A program made the translations under genes and the position numbers. The notes below the pieces were generated by a model. That model had not been told where the DNA came from. It did not search any database and was given only the letters and a program-made list of their open reading frames with translations. From assembly GCA_018648445.1 (NCBI GenBank), contig JABGRG010000024.1, positions 1 through 42,271 on the forward strand: a stretch of DNA of 42,271 nucleotides, written 5' to 3'. Every line of letters starts with the position of its first letter. The first letter of the stretch is position 1. This DNA is from Rhodospirillales bacterium. GTDB taxonomy: Bacteria > Pseudomonadota > Alphaproteobacteria > Rhodospirillales_A > JACZKS01. This document shows, piece by piece, positions 25,951 through 33,287 of this stretch.

Positions 25951-26044
25951 AAGGGTCGCATCTGTGAGTTGACATGCGAAGAAGTTTAAGATGATAATTT
26001 GGCTATGTCCACTATAACGAAATGATGTCCGAAATATCGGACAT
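25951..26044 (+). promoter_or_regulatory. Promoter/operator block A, shared with block B at 28333
   Basis: This block aligns without gaps to 28333-28426, with 74 of 94 bases identical by hand count. It contains TTGACA at 25969-25974, a conserved TGCG.AGAAGTTTA segment, a possible -10 TGATAA 17 bases on (25992-25997), a conserved TATAACGAAA, and the palindrome ATGTCCGA-AATA-TCGGACAT at 26025-26044. It lies in the divergent gap between the two PLP-enzyme genes. The likely binder is the FCD GntR protein at 27469. Confidence 0.7.
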
Positions 26045-26086
26045 TACAGAGGTCCTTCTTGCGAAGAATCATAGCCATGTTGACGT

Positions 26087-26130
26087 ACCCACCCTACCCT
26101 TGTTAACTTGTTAACAAGGGTAGGGTGGGT
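26087..26130. repeat. Perfect 21-bp-arm inverted repeat in the leader of the threonine-synthase-like gene
   Basis: Two perfectly complementary 21-base arms (26087-26107 and 26110-26130) are separated by only TT. The outer part is ACCCACCC / GGGTGGGT and the inner part is TTGTTAAC / GTTAACAA. No T tract follows on either strand, so it is not a standard terminator. It could be a cruciform-type operator, an RNA leader hairpin, a small mobile palindrome or an assembly fold-back artefact. Confidence 0.85.
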
Positions 26131-26190
26131 GGACCAAAATCAGCTGGAGACATGTGCAAGAGGATGGGTGACGGCGTGACGGAAAACAGA

Positions 26191-27429
26191 ATGCGTGCAT
26201 CGGGTCTTGTCTGTTTGGATTGCGGACACGCACATGAACTGGATGTCCTCACCTATGAGTGCGGGCGTTGTGGGTGGCCGTTGGGCGTAACCTATGCGCC
26301 CGACGGGATTTCCTCGTCCACGGCCCGCGAAGTTCTGATCTCGGCGCGCCATATGTGGGATTTTTTCGACTTTCTGCCGGTGGACCGGCGCGATGCCGTC
26401 GTCGATCTGGGCGTTGGCGGAACGCCACTTCTGGAAGCGTCGGCGGGCAATGACGACGCCAAAGGCGGCAAGGTCTTTTTGAAGGACGAAACGATTAACC
26501 CCACCGGCGCCTTCAAGGATCGCCCGCTTTCCGTCATCCTCAGCATGGCCAGGCAGTACAGTATGAAAAGAGTGGTCACGGGGTCGTCTGGAAACGCCGG
26601 TGTAGCCTTGTCGGCCCATGCCGCGCGGGCGGGTGTCGAAGCGATCGTCGTTGTTCCGCAAAACACGTCGCGGGAAAAACTGCTGGCGATCAAGGCGTTC
26701 GGCGCGCAGGTCATTCAAATATCAGGAACCTGCAGCGATGCGCTTTCCCTGGCCAATAACTTGAGCGCGAAGCGCAAATGGCTTTGCGCGACGACAACCT
26801 ACCGCAACCCCTTCGGACTGGAGGGCGACAAGACGATCGCCTACGAATTGATAAGGGACCTGGATTTCCGGGCTCCGAGCCATGTTTTCGTCCCTATCGG
26901 CTCCGGTCCCTTGCTGACCGGATGCTATCGCGGCTTTCAGGACCTTGCGCGTTGGGGCGTGATCGACCAACTACCGCGGATGATCGGGGTTCAGGCGGAA
27001 GGATGCGCCCCCATCGCAACCGCCTTCGAGGAACGCACGGAACGGGTGGTGGCGTGGAAAAATAGCAACACCATCGCCAAGGGCATCGCCGACGAACTGG
27101 AGGGCTACGAGTTCGATGGTGTACTTACCCTCCGAACGGCGCGGCAATCGGGCGGTGTTGTTCTGAGCGTTTCCGACCATCAGATTGTCGAGGCGCAGGA
27201 AAGCCTCGCTAGGTCCTGGGGCGTGCTTGCGGAGCCGACCGGCGCCGTGGGTCTTGCCGGCGTGCGGCAGTACGCGCGAACCCACGGGTTTTCCCCGGCA
27301 GACCGGGCCGTATGCATTGTGACCGGTTCGGGATTTAAGGATTCAGCCGGACTGTCGCGCTTTGTCGAAACCGAAAAACTGCCGTTGGTGGGGCCGTCGC
27401 TTGAAGAATTGGAGAAGGCCGTGGTCTAG
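26191..27429 (+). CDS. Threonine-synthase-like fold-type II PLP enzyme
   Basis: A 412-residue PLP enzyme. A small zinc-ribbon-like N-terminus has VCLDCG and YECGRCG cysteine pairs. The catalytic lysine lies in FLKDETINPTGAFKDRP, and TGSSGNAGVALSAHAA supplies the PLP-binding loop. The glycine-rich phosphate loop is PIGSGPLLTG, and IVTGSGFKDS closes the domain. This is the layout of threonine synthase and of cysteate or diaminopropionate-type enzymes. Because it sits in a catabolic locus away from thrA and thrB, a lyase or dehydratase on an unusual amino acid is as likely as threonine synthesis. The start is uncertain: 26191 is chosen for GGA at 8 bases and a family-like N-terminus, with ATGs at 26152 and 26164 as alternatives. 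The gene is preceded by the 44-base hairpin. Confidence 0.88.
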   Translation: MRASGLVCLDCGHAHELDVLTYECGRCGWPLGVTYAPDGISSSTAREVLISARHMWDFFDFLPVDRRDAVVDLGVGGTPLLEASAGNDDAKGGKVFLKDETINPTGAFKDRPLSVILSMARQYSMKRVVTGSSGNAGVALSAHAARAGVEAIVVVPQNTSREKLLAIKAFGAQVIQISGTCSDALSLANNLSAKRKWLCATTTYRNPFGLEGDKTIAYELIRDLDFRAPSHVFVPIGSGPLLTGCYRGFQDLARWGVIDQLPRMIGVQAEGCAPIATAFEERTERVVAWKNSNTIAKGIADELEGYEFDGVLTLRTARQSGGVVLSVSDHQIVEAQESLARSWGVLAEPTGAVGLAGVRQYARTHGFSPADRAVCIVTGSGFKDSAGLSRFVETEKLPLVGPSLEELEKAVV

Positions 27430-27468
27430 CGCCAGGACTTTCGAACCTGACTGGGAAACCATTTGTCG

Positions 27469-28224
27469 ATGCAAGAAACGGTTAAACCTTCGCTCAAGGA
27501 AAAAGGCAGCCTTCCATTTGGCTCCCGGATGGTGAAGAGCGGCTTGCCCATTCGTTCGCAAGTATACGAGCTTTTATACGGAGGCATTCGCAAGGTGGAT
27601 ATCCCGCCGGGCAGGGTCATTTCCGAACCGGAGGTTTCCGAGGCTCTCGGCGTTAGCCGTGGGCCGGTCAGGGAGGCCTTCATCCGATTGGCCGGCGAGG
27701 GGCTGGTCGAAGTCATTCCACAGGTAGGGACCTTTGTAACGCGCCTCGACGTGAGCGTTCTGATGGAGGCGATCTATGTCCGTCAGGCCCTGGAGCCCGA
27801 CCTGGCGGCGCGCGCGGCGGCGCACCCGACTTCAGCCGACCCGAATCGGCTGAAAGAGCTTTCCGAAATGCAGGACATGGCGGCGCAAGCCATTGACCTG
27901 GACCGCGTTTGGGATCTGGACAACGAATTCCATCATACGGTTGCCATGTTGAGCGGGTTGCCGGGGGTTTGGAAATACGTAAGCAGCGTTCGCGTAACCC
28001 TGGCGCGCCTGCGCACCCTTGAACTGTTGGAACTGGACAATCCCCGAATCTGGGTTTCCCACCATCGTCGGATAGCGGATTGCATCTGTCGAAACGATCC
28101 GGAAGGCGCGCGAAAACTGATGTGCGAACACATCGATGTCAGTATTGGCCAAATCGAAGAGTTGCGGGCGCGGTTCCCGTCTTTCTTCACTGCGGGCGAT
28201 TTGGGAGACAGTTTCGTGTTGTAA
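27469..28224 (+). CDS. GntR-family regulator, FadR/FCD type
   Basis: A 251-residue regulator. The winged helix spans about residues 25-90 (RVISEPEVSEALGVSRGPVR, EAFIRLAGEGLVEV, VGTFVTRL). The FCD domain has DLDNEFHHTVAML, HHRRIADCICRNDPEGA and MCEHIDVSIGQIEE, carrying the usual metal-ligand residues. ATG 27469 is preferred over TTG 27463. It lies 39 bases behind the threonine-synthase-like gene, between promoter blocks A and B, and is the obvious candidate to bind the GTCCG...CGGAC palindromes in both. Its ligand would be the amino compound taken up by the ABC system (inference). Confidence 0.93.
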   Translation: MQETVKPSLKEKGSLPFGSRMVKSGLPIRSQVYELLYGGIRKVDIPPGRVISEPEVSEALGVSRGPVREAFIRLAGEGLVEVIPQVGTFVTRLDVSVLMEAIYVRQALEPDLAARAAAHPTSADPNRLKELSEMQDMAAQAIDLDRVWDLDNEFHHTVAMLSGLPGVWKYVSSVRVTLARLRTLELLELDNPRIWVSHHRRIADCICRNDPEGARKLMCEHIDVSIGQIEELRARFPSFFTAGDLGDSFVL

Positions 28225-28332
28225 CGAGGTTTTTTTTGAGGGGCACCGTCACGATCTTTCCTCCCGCGATCTCTGAATGGATCGCATGGTTGTATAGGTG
28301 AATGCGGCAGGGCTTTGAGGCCCCTCGATACC

Positions 28333-28426
28333 CAGGGCCGCATCTCTGGGTTGACATGCGGAGAAGTTTATGAAGAATAGTCGCCGGTGTCCAATATAAC
28401 GAAACGAGGTCCGGTATACCGGACAT
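28333..28426 (+). promoter_or_regulatory. Promoter/operator block B of the ABC-transporter operon
   Basis: This block is colinear with block A. TTGACA is at 28351-28356, with a weak -10 AGAATA 17 bases on. The conserved TATAACGAAA is present. The palindrome here is a perfect 16-mer, GTCCGGTATACCGGAC (28409-28424), 38 bases before the binding-protein start. Its GGTATACC core resembles operators known for FadR-type GntR proteins such as ExuR. Confidence 0.72.
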
Positions 28427-28461
28427 ATAAATGTATCATATTTAGACAAAGGATCAAAACC

Positions 28462-29307
28462 ATGATGAGAGGCATTCCGAAATTGGTAGGCGTGTTGGGC
28501 GCGGCAGCCGTCCTCGTGGCGGGTGTGGCCAACGCCGATGAAAACAGCAAACTCGATGAAGTTCTCGATCGGGGAAAACTGATCGCCGGAACCGGCAGCA
28601 CCAACGCACCGTGGCACTTCAAGGATCAGAGCGGCGAGTTGGTCGGCTTTGACGTTGATGTCCTGAAGATTATTGCGAAGGCCTTGTTTGACGACGAGAG
28701 TAAGATCGAGTTCGTCAATCAGTCCGGTGATTCGCGCATTCCCAACCTGACCACCAACAAGGTCGACGTTGCCTGTCAGTTCATGACGGTGACCGGTGGC
28801 CGCGCCCAGCAGGTCGAATTCTCGATCCCGTATTACCGCGAAGGCGTTGGCCTCCTTTTGAAGGCTGGCGGCAAGTACAAAACGCATGCCGAAATGAAGG
28901 CTGCGGGTAGTGACGTGGTTGTTTCGGTGTTGCAGAACGTCTACGCCGAAGACATGGTTCACCAGGCGTTGCCGGAAGCCAAGGTTGATCAGTACGACAG
29001 TGTTGATCTGATGTATCAGGCCCTGAATTCCGGGCGTTCCGACGCTGCGGCGACGGACCAGTCGTCCCTTCGCTGGTTCATGCAGCAAAACCCCGACCGC
29101 TATGCCGATGCCGGATACGGCTGGAACCCGCAAAGCTACAGCTGCGCGGTCAAGCGTGGCGATCAAGTGTGGCTGAACTTTGTGAATACAGCCCTGCACG
29201 AAGCCATGACCGGTGTTGAATTCGGCACCTATTCCGCTTCCTTCAAGAAGTGGTTCGGCGTTGAATTGGCTCCGCCGCAAATCGGCTTCCCGGTGGAATA
29301 CAAATAG
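28462..29307 (+). CDS. Amino-acid ABC transporter solute-binding protein
   Basis: A 281-residue periplasmic binding protein of SBP family 3. The signal peptide MMRGIPKLVGVLGAAAVLVA ends at GVANA. The mature protein has VLDRGKLIAGTGSTNAPWHF, GELVGFDVDVLKIIAKAL (the family signature), TTNKVDVACQFMTVTGGRAQ, then EFSIPYYREGVGLL and a DAAATDQSSLRWFM hinge. AAGGATC lies 8 bases before 28462. It is the first gene of a plus-strand operon running to 34487. The family binds polar amino acids or opines; here a D- or hydroxy-amino acid is likely from the neighbouring PLP enzymes (inference). Unlike three other binding-protein genes in the window, no hairpin follows it. Confidence 0.94.
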   Translation: MMRGIPKLVGVLGAAAVLVAGVANADENSKLDEVLDRGKLIAGTGSTNAPWHFKDQSGELVGFDVDVLKIIAKALFDDESKIEFVNQSGDSRIPNLTTNKVDVACQFMTVTGGRAQQVEFSIPYYREGVGLLLKAGGKYKTHAEMKAAGSDVVVSVLQNVYAEDMVHQALPEAKVDQYDSVDLMYQALNSGRSDAAATDQSSLRWFMQQNPDRYADAGYGWNPQSYSCAVKRGDQVWLNFVNTALHEAMTGVEFGTYSASFKKWFGVELAPPQIGFPVEYK

Positions 29308-29340
29308 TCACAACGCGAAATCTCGGCGGAGGCCGTAATC

Positions 29341-30003
29341 ATGGACTATCGATTGAACTTCGACGCTGTATGGAGGGATTTCGACCTTCTGTTGTCGGGA
29401 TTGGGGCTTGGCCTGGGTTTGGCCGTTGTCTCCATCTTCCTGGGCAGTTTTATCGGCCTGATTGCGGCCTTCGCGATGATTTCCAAAAACAAACTGTGGC
29501 GCGGAATCGCCATGACCTATGTCACGGCGATCCGCAACACGCCCATTTTGGTCCTGATCTTTTTCACCTTCTTCGCCCTGCCGCAGTTTGGCGTGCGCCT
29601 GGGAAAGATCGAGTCCTTCGTATTCACACTGACGTTTTACGCTGGGGCCTACCTGACGGAAGTTTTTCGCGGCGGATTGCTGGCCTTGCCCACCGGATTG
29701 CGCGAGGCCGGTCTGGCAATCGGCATGACGGAATTTCGCACCAAGTTATCGCTCACCATTCCGGTGATGATACGCAACGTCCTGCCCGCGCTTAGCAACA
29801 ATTTCATTTCGCTGTTCAAGGATACGTCGCTGGCCGCAGCCATCGCCGTTCCCGAGCTCACCTTCTATGCCCGCCAGATCAACGTAAACACATTCCGCGT
29901 TATCGAAAGCTGGACCGTGGCGAGCCTGATGTACGTGTTCGCGTGCTATTTCATTGCCGCCGGTCTGCGGCATTATGAACGCAAACTGGCAATTCCGGGT
30001 TAA
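29341..30003 (+). CDS. Polar amino-acid ABC transporter permease
   Basis: A 220-residue HisM/GlnP-type permease with about five membrane helices. The first hydrophobic segments are GLGLGLAVVSIFLGSFIGL and the IRNTPILVLIFFTFFALP region. The coupling-helix EAA motif is REAGLAIGMTEFRTKLSLTIP-like at residues about 120-140. GGAGG lies 9 bases before the ATG at 29341. It pairs with the permease at 30015 and the ATPase at 30693. Confidence 0.94.
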   Translation: MDYRLNFDAVWRDFDLLLSGLGLGLGLAVVSIFLGSFIGLIAAFAMISKNKLWRGIAMTYVTAIRNTPILVLIFFTFFALPQFGVRLGKIESFVFTLTFYAGAYLTEVFRGGLLALPTGLREAGLAIGMTEFRTKLSLTIPVMIRNVLPALSNNFISLFKDTSLAAAIAVPELTFYARQINVNTFRVIESWTVASLMYVFACYFIAAGLRHYERKLAIPG

Positions 30004-30014
30004 GGGGCGCAGAA

Positions 30015-30674
30015 ATGGATTTCTCACTTTTCTTGAACGAAGCCTGGATCGCCCGCGGCGCCATTTGGGACGGTTTCCAGATGACCGTCGCCATTTCCGC
30101 GTTGGCCATCATATTGGGAACGGTGCTTGGGGTTGTCGTTGGACTCGCGCTGGTCTACGGCTGGGCTCCGGTACGTCTTTTCGTTCGAATTTACGTTGAT
30201 TTCGTTCGCGGCACGCCGGTCTTTGTTCTTGTGCTCGCGTCTTTCTACATTCTTTCGATCATCGGCATTCAGCTCAGTGCTTTTCAGGCCGGGGTTCTGG
30301 CGATCACGGTGTTCTGCAGCACCCACGTAGGCGAAATGATTCGTGGGGCATTGGCAGCCATTCACCGCGGCCAAATCGAAGCGGCCAAGGCCATCGGCTT
30401 GACCTTTCGCCAGACGTTCCAGTCGGTATTAATGCCACAGGCGCTGCGCCAGATATTGCCGACATGGGTGAACGCGGCGACCGAAATGGTCAAGGCGTCG
30501 ACGCTGCTGTCGGTTATCGGTGTGGCCGAGTTGCTTTTGTCGACCCAGCAGATCATCTCAAGAAACTTCCTCAGCCTGGAATTCTATTTCATGGCGGGGT
30601 TCATCTATTTCGTGATCGACTTCTCGATCGAGCGCTTCGGGCGCTATGTCGAACGGAAAGTCGCTTACAGCTAA
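30015..30674 (+). CDS. Polar amino-acid ABC transporter permease
   Basis: A 219-residue second permease of the same importer. It has the FVRGTPVFVLVLASFYIL segment and the EAA motif IEAAKAIGLTFRQTFQSVL followed by PQALRQILP. It lies 11 bases behind the first permease with an AGGGGCG-like ribosome site. The two permeases are diverged from each other, so a heterodimer is expected. Confidence 0.94.
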   Translation: MDFSLFLNEAWIARGAIWDGFQMTVAISALAIILGTVLGVVVGLALVYGWAPVRLFVRIYVDFVRGTPVFVLVLASFYILSIIGIQLSAFQAGVLAITVFCSTHVGEMIRGALAAIHRGQIEAAKAIGLTFRQTFQSVLMPQALRQILPTWVNAATEMVKASTLLSVIGVAELLLSTQQIISRNFLSLEFYFMAGFIYFVIDFSIERFGRYVERKVAYS

Positions 30675-30692
30675 GGATATGGAATAAACGTT

Positions 30693-31460
30693 ATGGCTGA
30701 TCCGCTACTTGTCATCGAGAACCTGCACAAGCGGTTCGACGATCTGGAGGTTCTTAAGGGTGTCGATCTGACAGTGGACGCCGGTGATGTCGTTTCCATC
30801 ATCGGCTCCAGCGGGTCGGGAAAGACGACGATGCTTCGGTGCGTCAATCTTCTGGAAGAGTTCCACGAGGGGCGCATTGTTATCGACGGCGAGGAAATCG
30901 GCTACACGCAAAAGGGCGGCAAGCGGCACATGCTGCCGAACTCGGTGATCGCCCGGCACCGCGCGCTTACCGGAATGGCGTTTCAAACGTTTAACCTGTT
31001 CCCTCATTTGACGGCCCTGAAGAACGTCACATTGGGGTTGATCAAAGTCCGCAAAATGAAGAAAGACGAGGCCGCCGAGATCGCCCAGCGCTGGCTTGAC
31101 CGTGTCGGACTGCTGGACCGGCAGGACCACCATCCCGGCCAGCTTTCAGGCGGCCAGCAGCAGCGCGTCGCCATTGCCCGCGCCATCGCCATGAACCCGA
31201 AACTCATGCTGTTTGACGAGGTGACGTCGGCGCTGGATCCCGAGCTCGTAAACGAGGTTCTGAGCGTCATCAAGGATCTCGCCAATGACGGCATGACCAT
31301 GCTTATCGTTACCCACGAAATGCAATTCGCTTTCGATGTATCGAGCGAAGTCATCTTTATGAACCAGGGCAAGATCGGCGAGCAGGGGCCGCCGTCGGAA
31401 TTGTTCAACAACCCCAAAACCACACGACTGACCGAATTCATTCAAAACAGTTCATTTTGA
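30693..31460 (+). CDS. Polar amino-acid ABC transporter ATP-binding protein
   Basis: A 255-residue GlnQ/HisP-type ATPase. Walker A is GSSGSGKTT near residue 35 and the Q-loop is in [17 protein letters not shown]. The signature [17 protein letters not shown] is followed by Walker [16 protein letters not shown]. The switch histidine lies in LIVTHEM and the D-loop is intact. It closes the transporter set and lies 34 bases before the first RidA gene on the same strand. Confidence 0.96.
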   Translation: MADPLLVIENLHKRFDDLEVLKGVDLTVDAGDVVSIIGSSGSGKTTMLRCVNLLEEFHEGRIVIDGEEIGYTQKGGKRHMLPNSVIARHRALTGMAFQTFNLFPHLTALKNVTLGLIKVRKMKKDEAAEIAQRWLDRVGLLDRQDHHPGQLSGGQQQRVAIARAIAMNPKLMLFDEVTSALDPELVNEVLSVIKDLANDGMTMLIVTHEMQFAFDVSSEVIFMNQGKIGEQGPPSELFNNPKTTRLTEFIQNSSF

Positions 31461-31494
31461 ATACGAACCAACCGACGGAGGCTAAGAAATAATC

Positions 31495-31884
31495 ATGGCG
31501 ATCAAACGTCACGGCAGCGCACAAACCGGGGCCGGTGGCGCCAACCTACCCTTCGCCCGGGCGGTCGAAGCCGATGGTTGGCTCTACGTTTCAGGGCAGG
31601 TGGCGATGGTGGACGGTCAGGTCATCGAAGGCGGCATCGTTCCGCAGACGCGTCAGGCGATTCAGAACGTCATCGCGATTCTGAAGGAAGCCGGGTACGG
31701 TGTCGAAGACGTGGTGCGCTGCGGTGCGTGGCTGGATGATGCCCGCGATTTCGGAGCGTTCAATGCCGTTTATGCAGAATATTTTGGGGCGAATCCTCCG
31801 GCGCGGGCTTGCGTTCAATCTTCAATGATGATCGATTGTAAGGTAGAAATCGATTGCGTTGCTTACAGGAAGCAGGGCGTCTGA
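31495..31884 (+). CDS. RidA-family enamine/imine deaminase
   Basis: A 129-residue YjgF/YER057c/UK114 protein. The fold landmarks are GWLYVSGQVAMVDG, QAIQNVIAILKEAG and a C-terminal PPARACVQSSMMIDCKVEIDCVA, whose Arg binds the substrate carboxylate in RidA. Such trimers hydrolyse reactive 2-aminoacrylate-type enamines released by PLP enzymes. Its place between an amino-acid importer and a PLP gene fits removal of such intermediates. GGAGG lies 14 bases upstream, somewhat far from the ATG. Confidence 0.9.
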   Translation: MAIKRHGSAQTGAGGANLPFARAVEADGWLYVSGQVAMVDGQVIEGGIVPQTRQAIQNVIAILKEAGYGVEDVVRCGAWLDDARDFGAFNAVYAEYFGANPPARACVQSSMMIDCKVEIDCVAYRKQGV

Positions 31885-31902
31885 TTTATGGAGTGCTGAG
31901 GT

Positions 31903-32733
31903 TTGAATAGTTTGGACGGTAAGATCAAAACCGGCGACAAGGCTGGCGGCGAGAGTTCGGCGGGAAACAAGAAGGCGCCGCGCGCCCGCGGTATTGACCG
32001 TGTCGTCCATATTCTTGATCACCTCTTCCGTGAGGGACGTCCCATGCGAATTAACGAGATCGCAAAGGGGATCGGCGCGCCGCGCTCAAGCGTCTATGAA
32101 ATCGCCGACAAATTGGTAAAAGAGAAGATACTTCAGGTTTTTGACGAGGAAGGGCGCGTATTCTTTGGGCGTAAACTCTATTATTTTGGTCTCGCCTACA
32201 CCGAAAAATTCGATCTCACGCGCGAGGCCGGAAAACACTTAAAGGCTTTGACCGAAAAAACCGGAGAAACCTCGCAGCTGTGCATGACGGAAGGCGCCCA
32301 ATATTCCGTGGTTATGATGAATCACGGTATTCGCCACTTCAACATCAGCAGTGATATTGGCGAGGTCATCCCGCTCCCCTGGACGGCTTCGGCAAGGCTT
32401 ATGCTCTCCGGGCTTTCGAAAAACGAGATTGTCGCCCAAATCCCGGAGGAGGATTTTATCTTGCCAGACGGCGAGCGGCTTCCCATTGAGACCCTTGCCC
32501 AAGAAATCCGCGATGCCGCCCCGCACGGGTTTTTCTCGTGCGACACCCCCGCCGACAGCTATACCCACTGCTTTGCGGCGTCCGTTTTTGACGAGAAGCA
32601 GGAATGTATCGCCACCCTTTGTTTGGTGGTTCCGCGAGCGGAAGCGCGTGTGCGTCATGAGGAACTGAAAACGGCTCTTGTCGAGGAAGCCAGGGCACTA
32701 TCAAAGAAGCTGGGTGGCCGGGTATCGGTCTAA
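31903..32733 (+). CDS. IclR-family transcriptional regulator with TTG start
   Basis: A 276-residue IclR protein. A charged N-terminal tail of about 25 residues precedes the winged helix (GIDRVVHILDHLFREGRPMR, then INEIAKGIGAPRSSVYEIAD). The C-terminal effector domain has TGETSQLCMTEGAQYSVVMM and LPWTASARLMLSG. The start appears to be TTG at 31903 with GGAG 9 bases upstream, because the upstream ATG at 31888 hits a stop at once and the first internal ATG lies inside the helix-turn-helix. It is embedded inside the operon, so the locus has two regulators, IclR and GntR. Confidence 0.9.
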   Translation: MNSLDGKIKTGDKAGGESSAGNKKAPRARGIDRVVHILDHLFREGRPMRINEIAKGIGAPRSSVYEIADKLVKEKILQVFDEEGRVFFGRKLYYFGLAYTEKFDLTREAGKHLKALTEKTGETSQLCMTEGAQYSVVMMNHGIRHFNISSDIGEVIPLPWTASARLMLSGLSKNEIVAQIPEEDFILPDGERLPIETLAQEIRDAAPHGFFSCDTPADSYTHCFAASVFDEKQECIATLCLVVPRAEARVRHEELKTALVEEARALSKKLGGRVSV

Positions 32734-32813
32734 AAGCGTCTCGTACCGTAGCGACAAAGTTTGACGCTGCGTTAAAAAAATTCAACGAAATCGATCATTT
32801 GGAGCGATCCCCC

Positions 32814-33281
32814 ATGCCGACACCCGAACAACACCTTCAGGAACTGGGAATCACATTGCCGAAATTGCCGGCCCCGGTCGGCAATTTCGTTCCCTTTGTC
32901 CGACAAGGCGATCTGGTCTTTCTTTCTGGCCAGGGCCCCATACTCGAGGACGGTTCGCTGGCAACCGGAAAGGTCGGATCGGACGTTACGGCCGATCAGG
33001 CCTACGAACATTCCAGACGGGTTGGGATGGTCTTGCTTTCGGCCATGCGTGAAGCTACTGGTTCGCTCGATCGTATTGAGCGTGTCGTGAAGCTTCTCGG
33101 AATGGTGAACGCCGCTCCCGATTTCGCCGATCATCCCAAGGTGATCAACGGGTGCTCTGACCTGTTCTCCGAAGTTTTCGCAGATCGTGGGCAGCACGCC
33201 CGCTCAGCGGTGGGCATGGGGTCGTTGCCGGGTCAAATCACCGTCGAAATCGAGGCCATTGTGGCTGTCCGCGCGGAGTAG
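32814..33281 (+). CDS. RidA-like protein, longer YjgF subfamily
   Basis: A 155-residue member of the larger RidA-like subfamily. MPTPEQHLQELGITLPKLP is its typical N-terminus. GDLVFLSGQGPILEDG, TADQAYEHSRRVGMVLLS and HARSAVGMGSLPGQITVEIE follow, including the conserved Arg. The ATG at 32814 has GGAG about 9 bases upstream; an in-frame TTG at 32799 overlaps that site. It lies six bases before the SelA-like gene, which implies coupled expression. It is probably a second imine or enamine deaminase acting on a different intermediate (inference). Confidence 0.9.
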   Translation: MPTPEQHLQELGITLPKLPAPVGNFVPFVRQGDLVFLSGQGPILEDGSLATGKVGSDVTADQAYEHSRRVGMVLLSAMREATGSLDRIERVVKLLGMVNAAPDFADHPKVINGCSDLFSEVFADRGQHARSAVGMGSLPGQITVEIEAIVAVRAE

Positions 33282-33287
33282 GAAGAC

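Noticed and set aside
26087..26130. Intrinsic terminator or attenuator of the leader
   Set aside because: The stem is strong but no T tract follows on either strand, so it is reported as a repeat of unknown role.
24803..27429. Complete beta-hydroxyaspartate cycle
   Set aside because: Fold-III and fold-II enzymes and an IclR gene fit, but no clear aspartate-glyoxylate aminotransferase or iminosuccinate reductase is present, so only an analogy is claimed.
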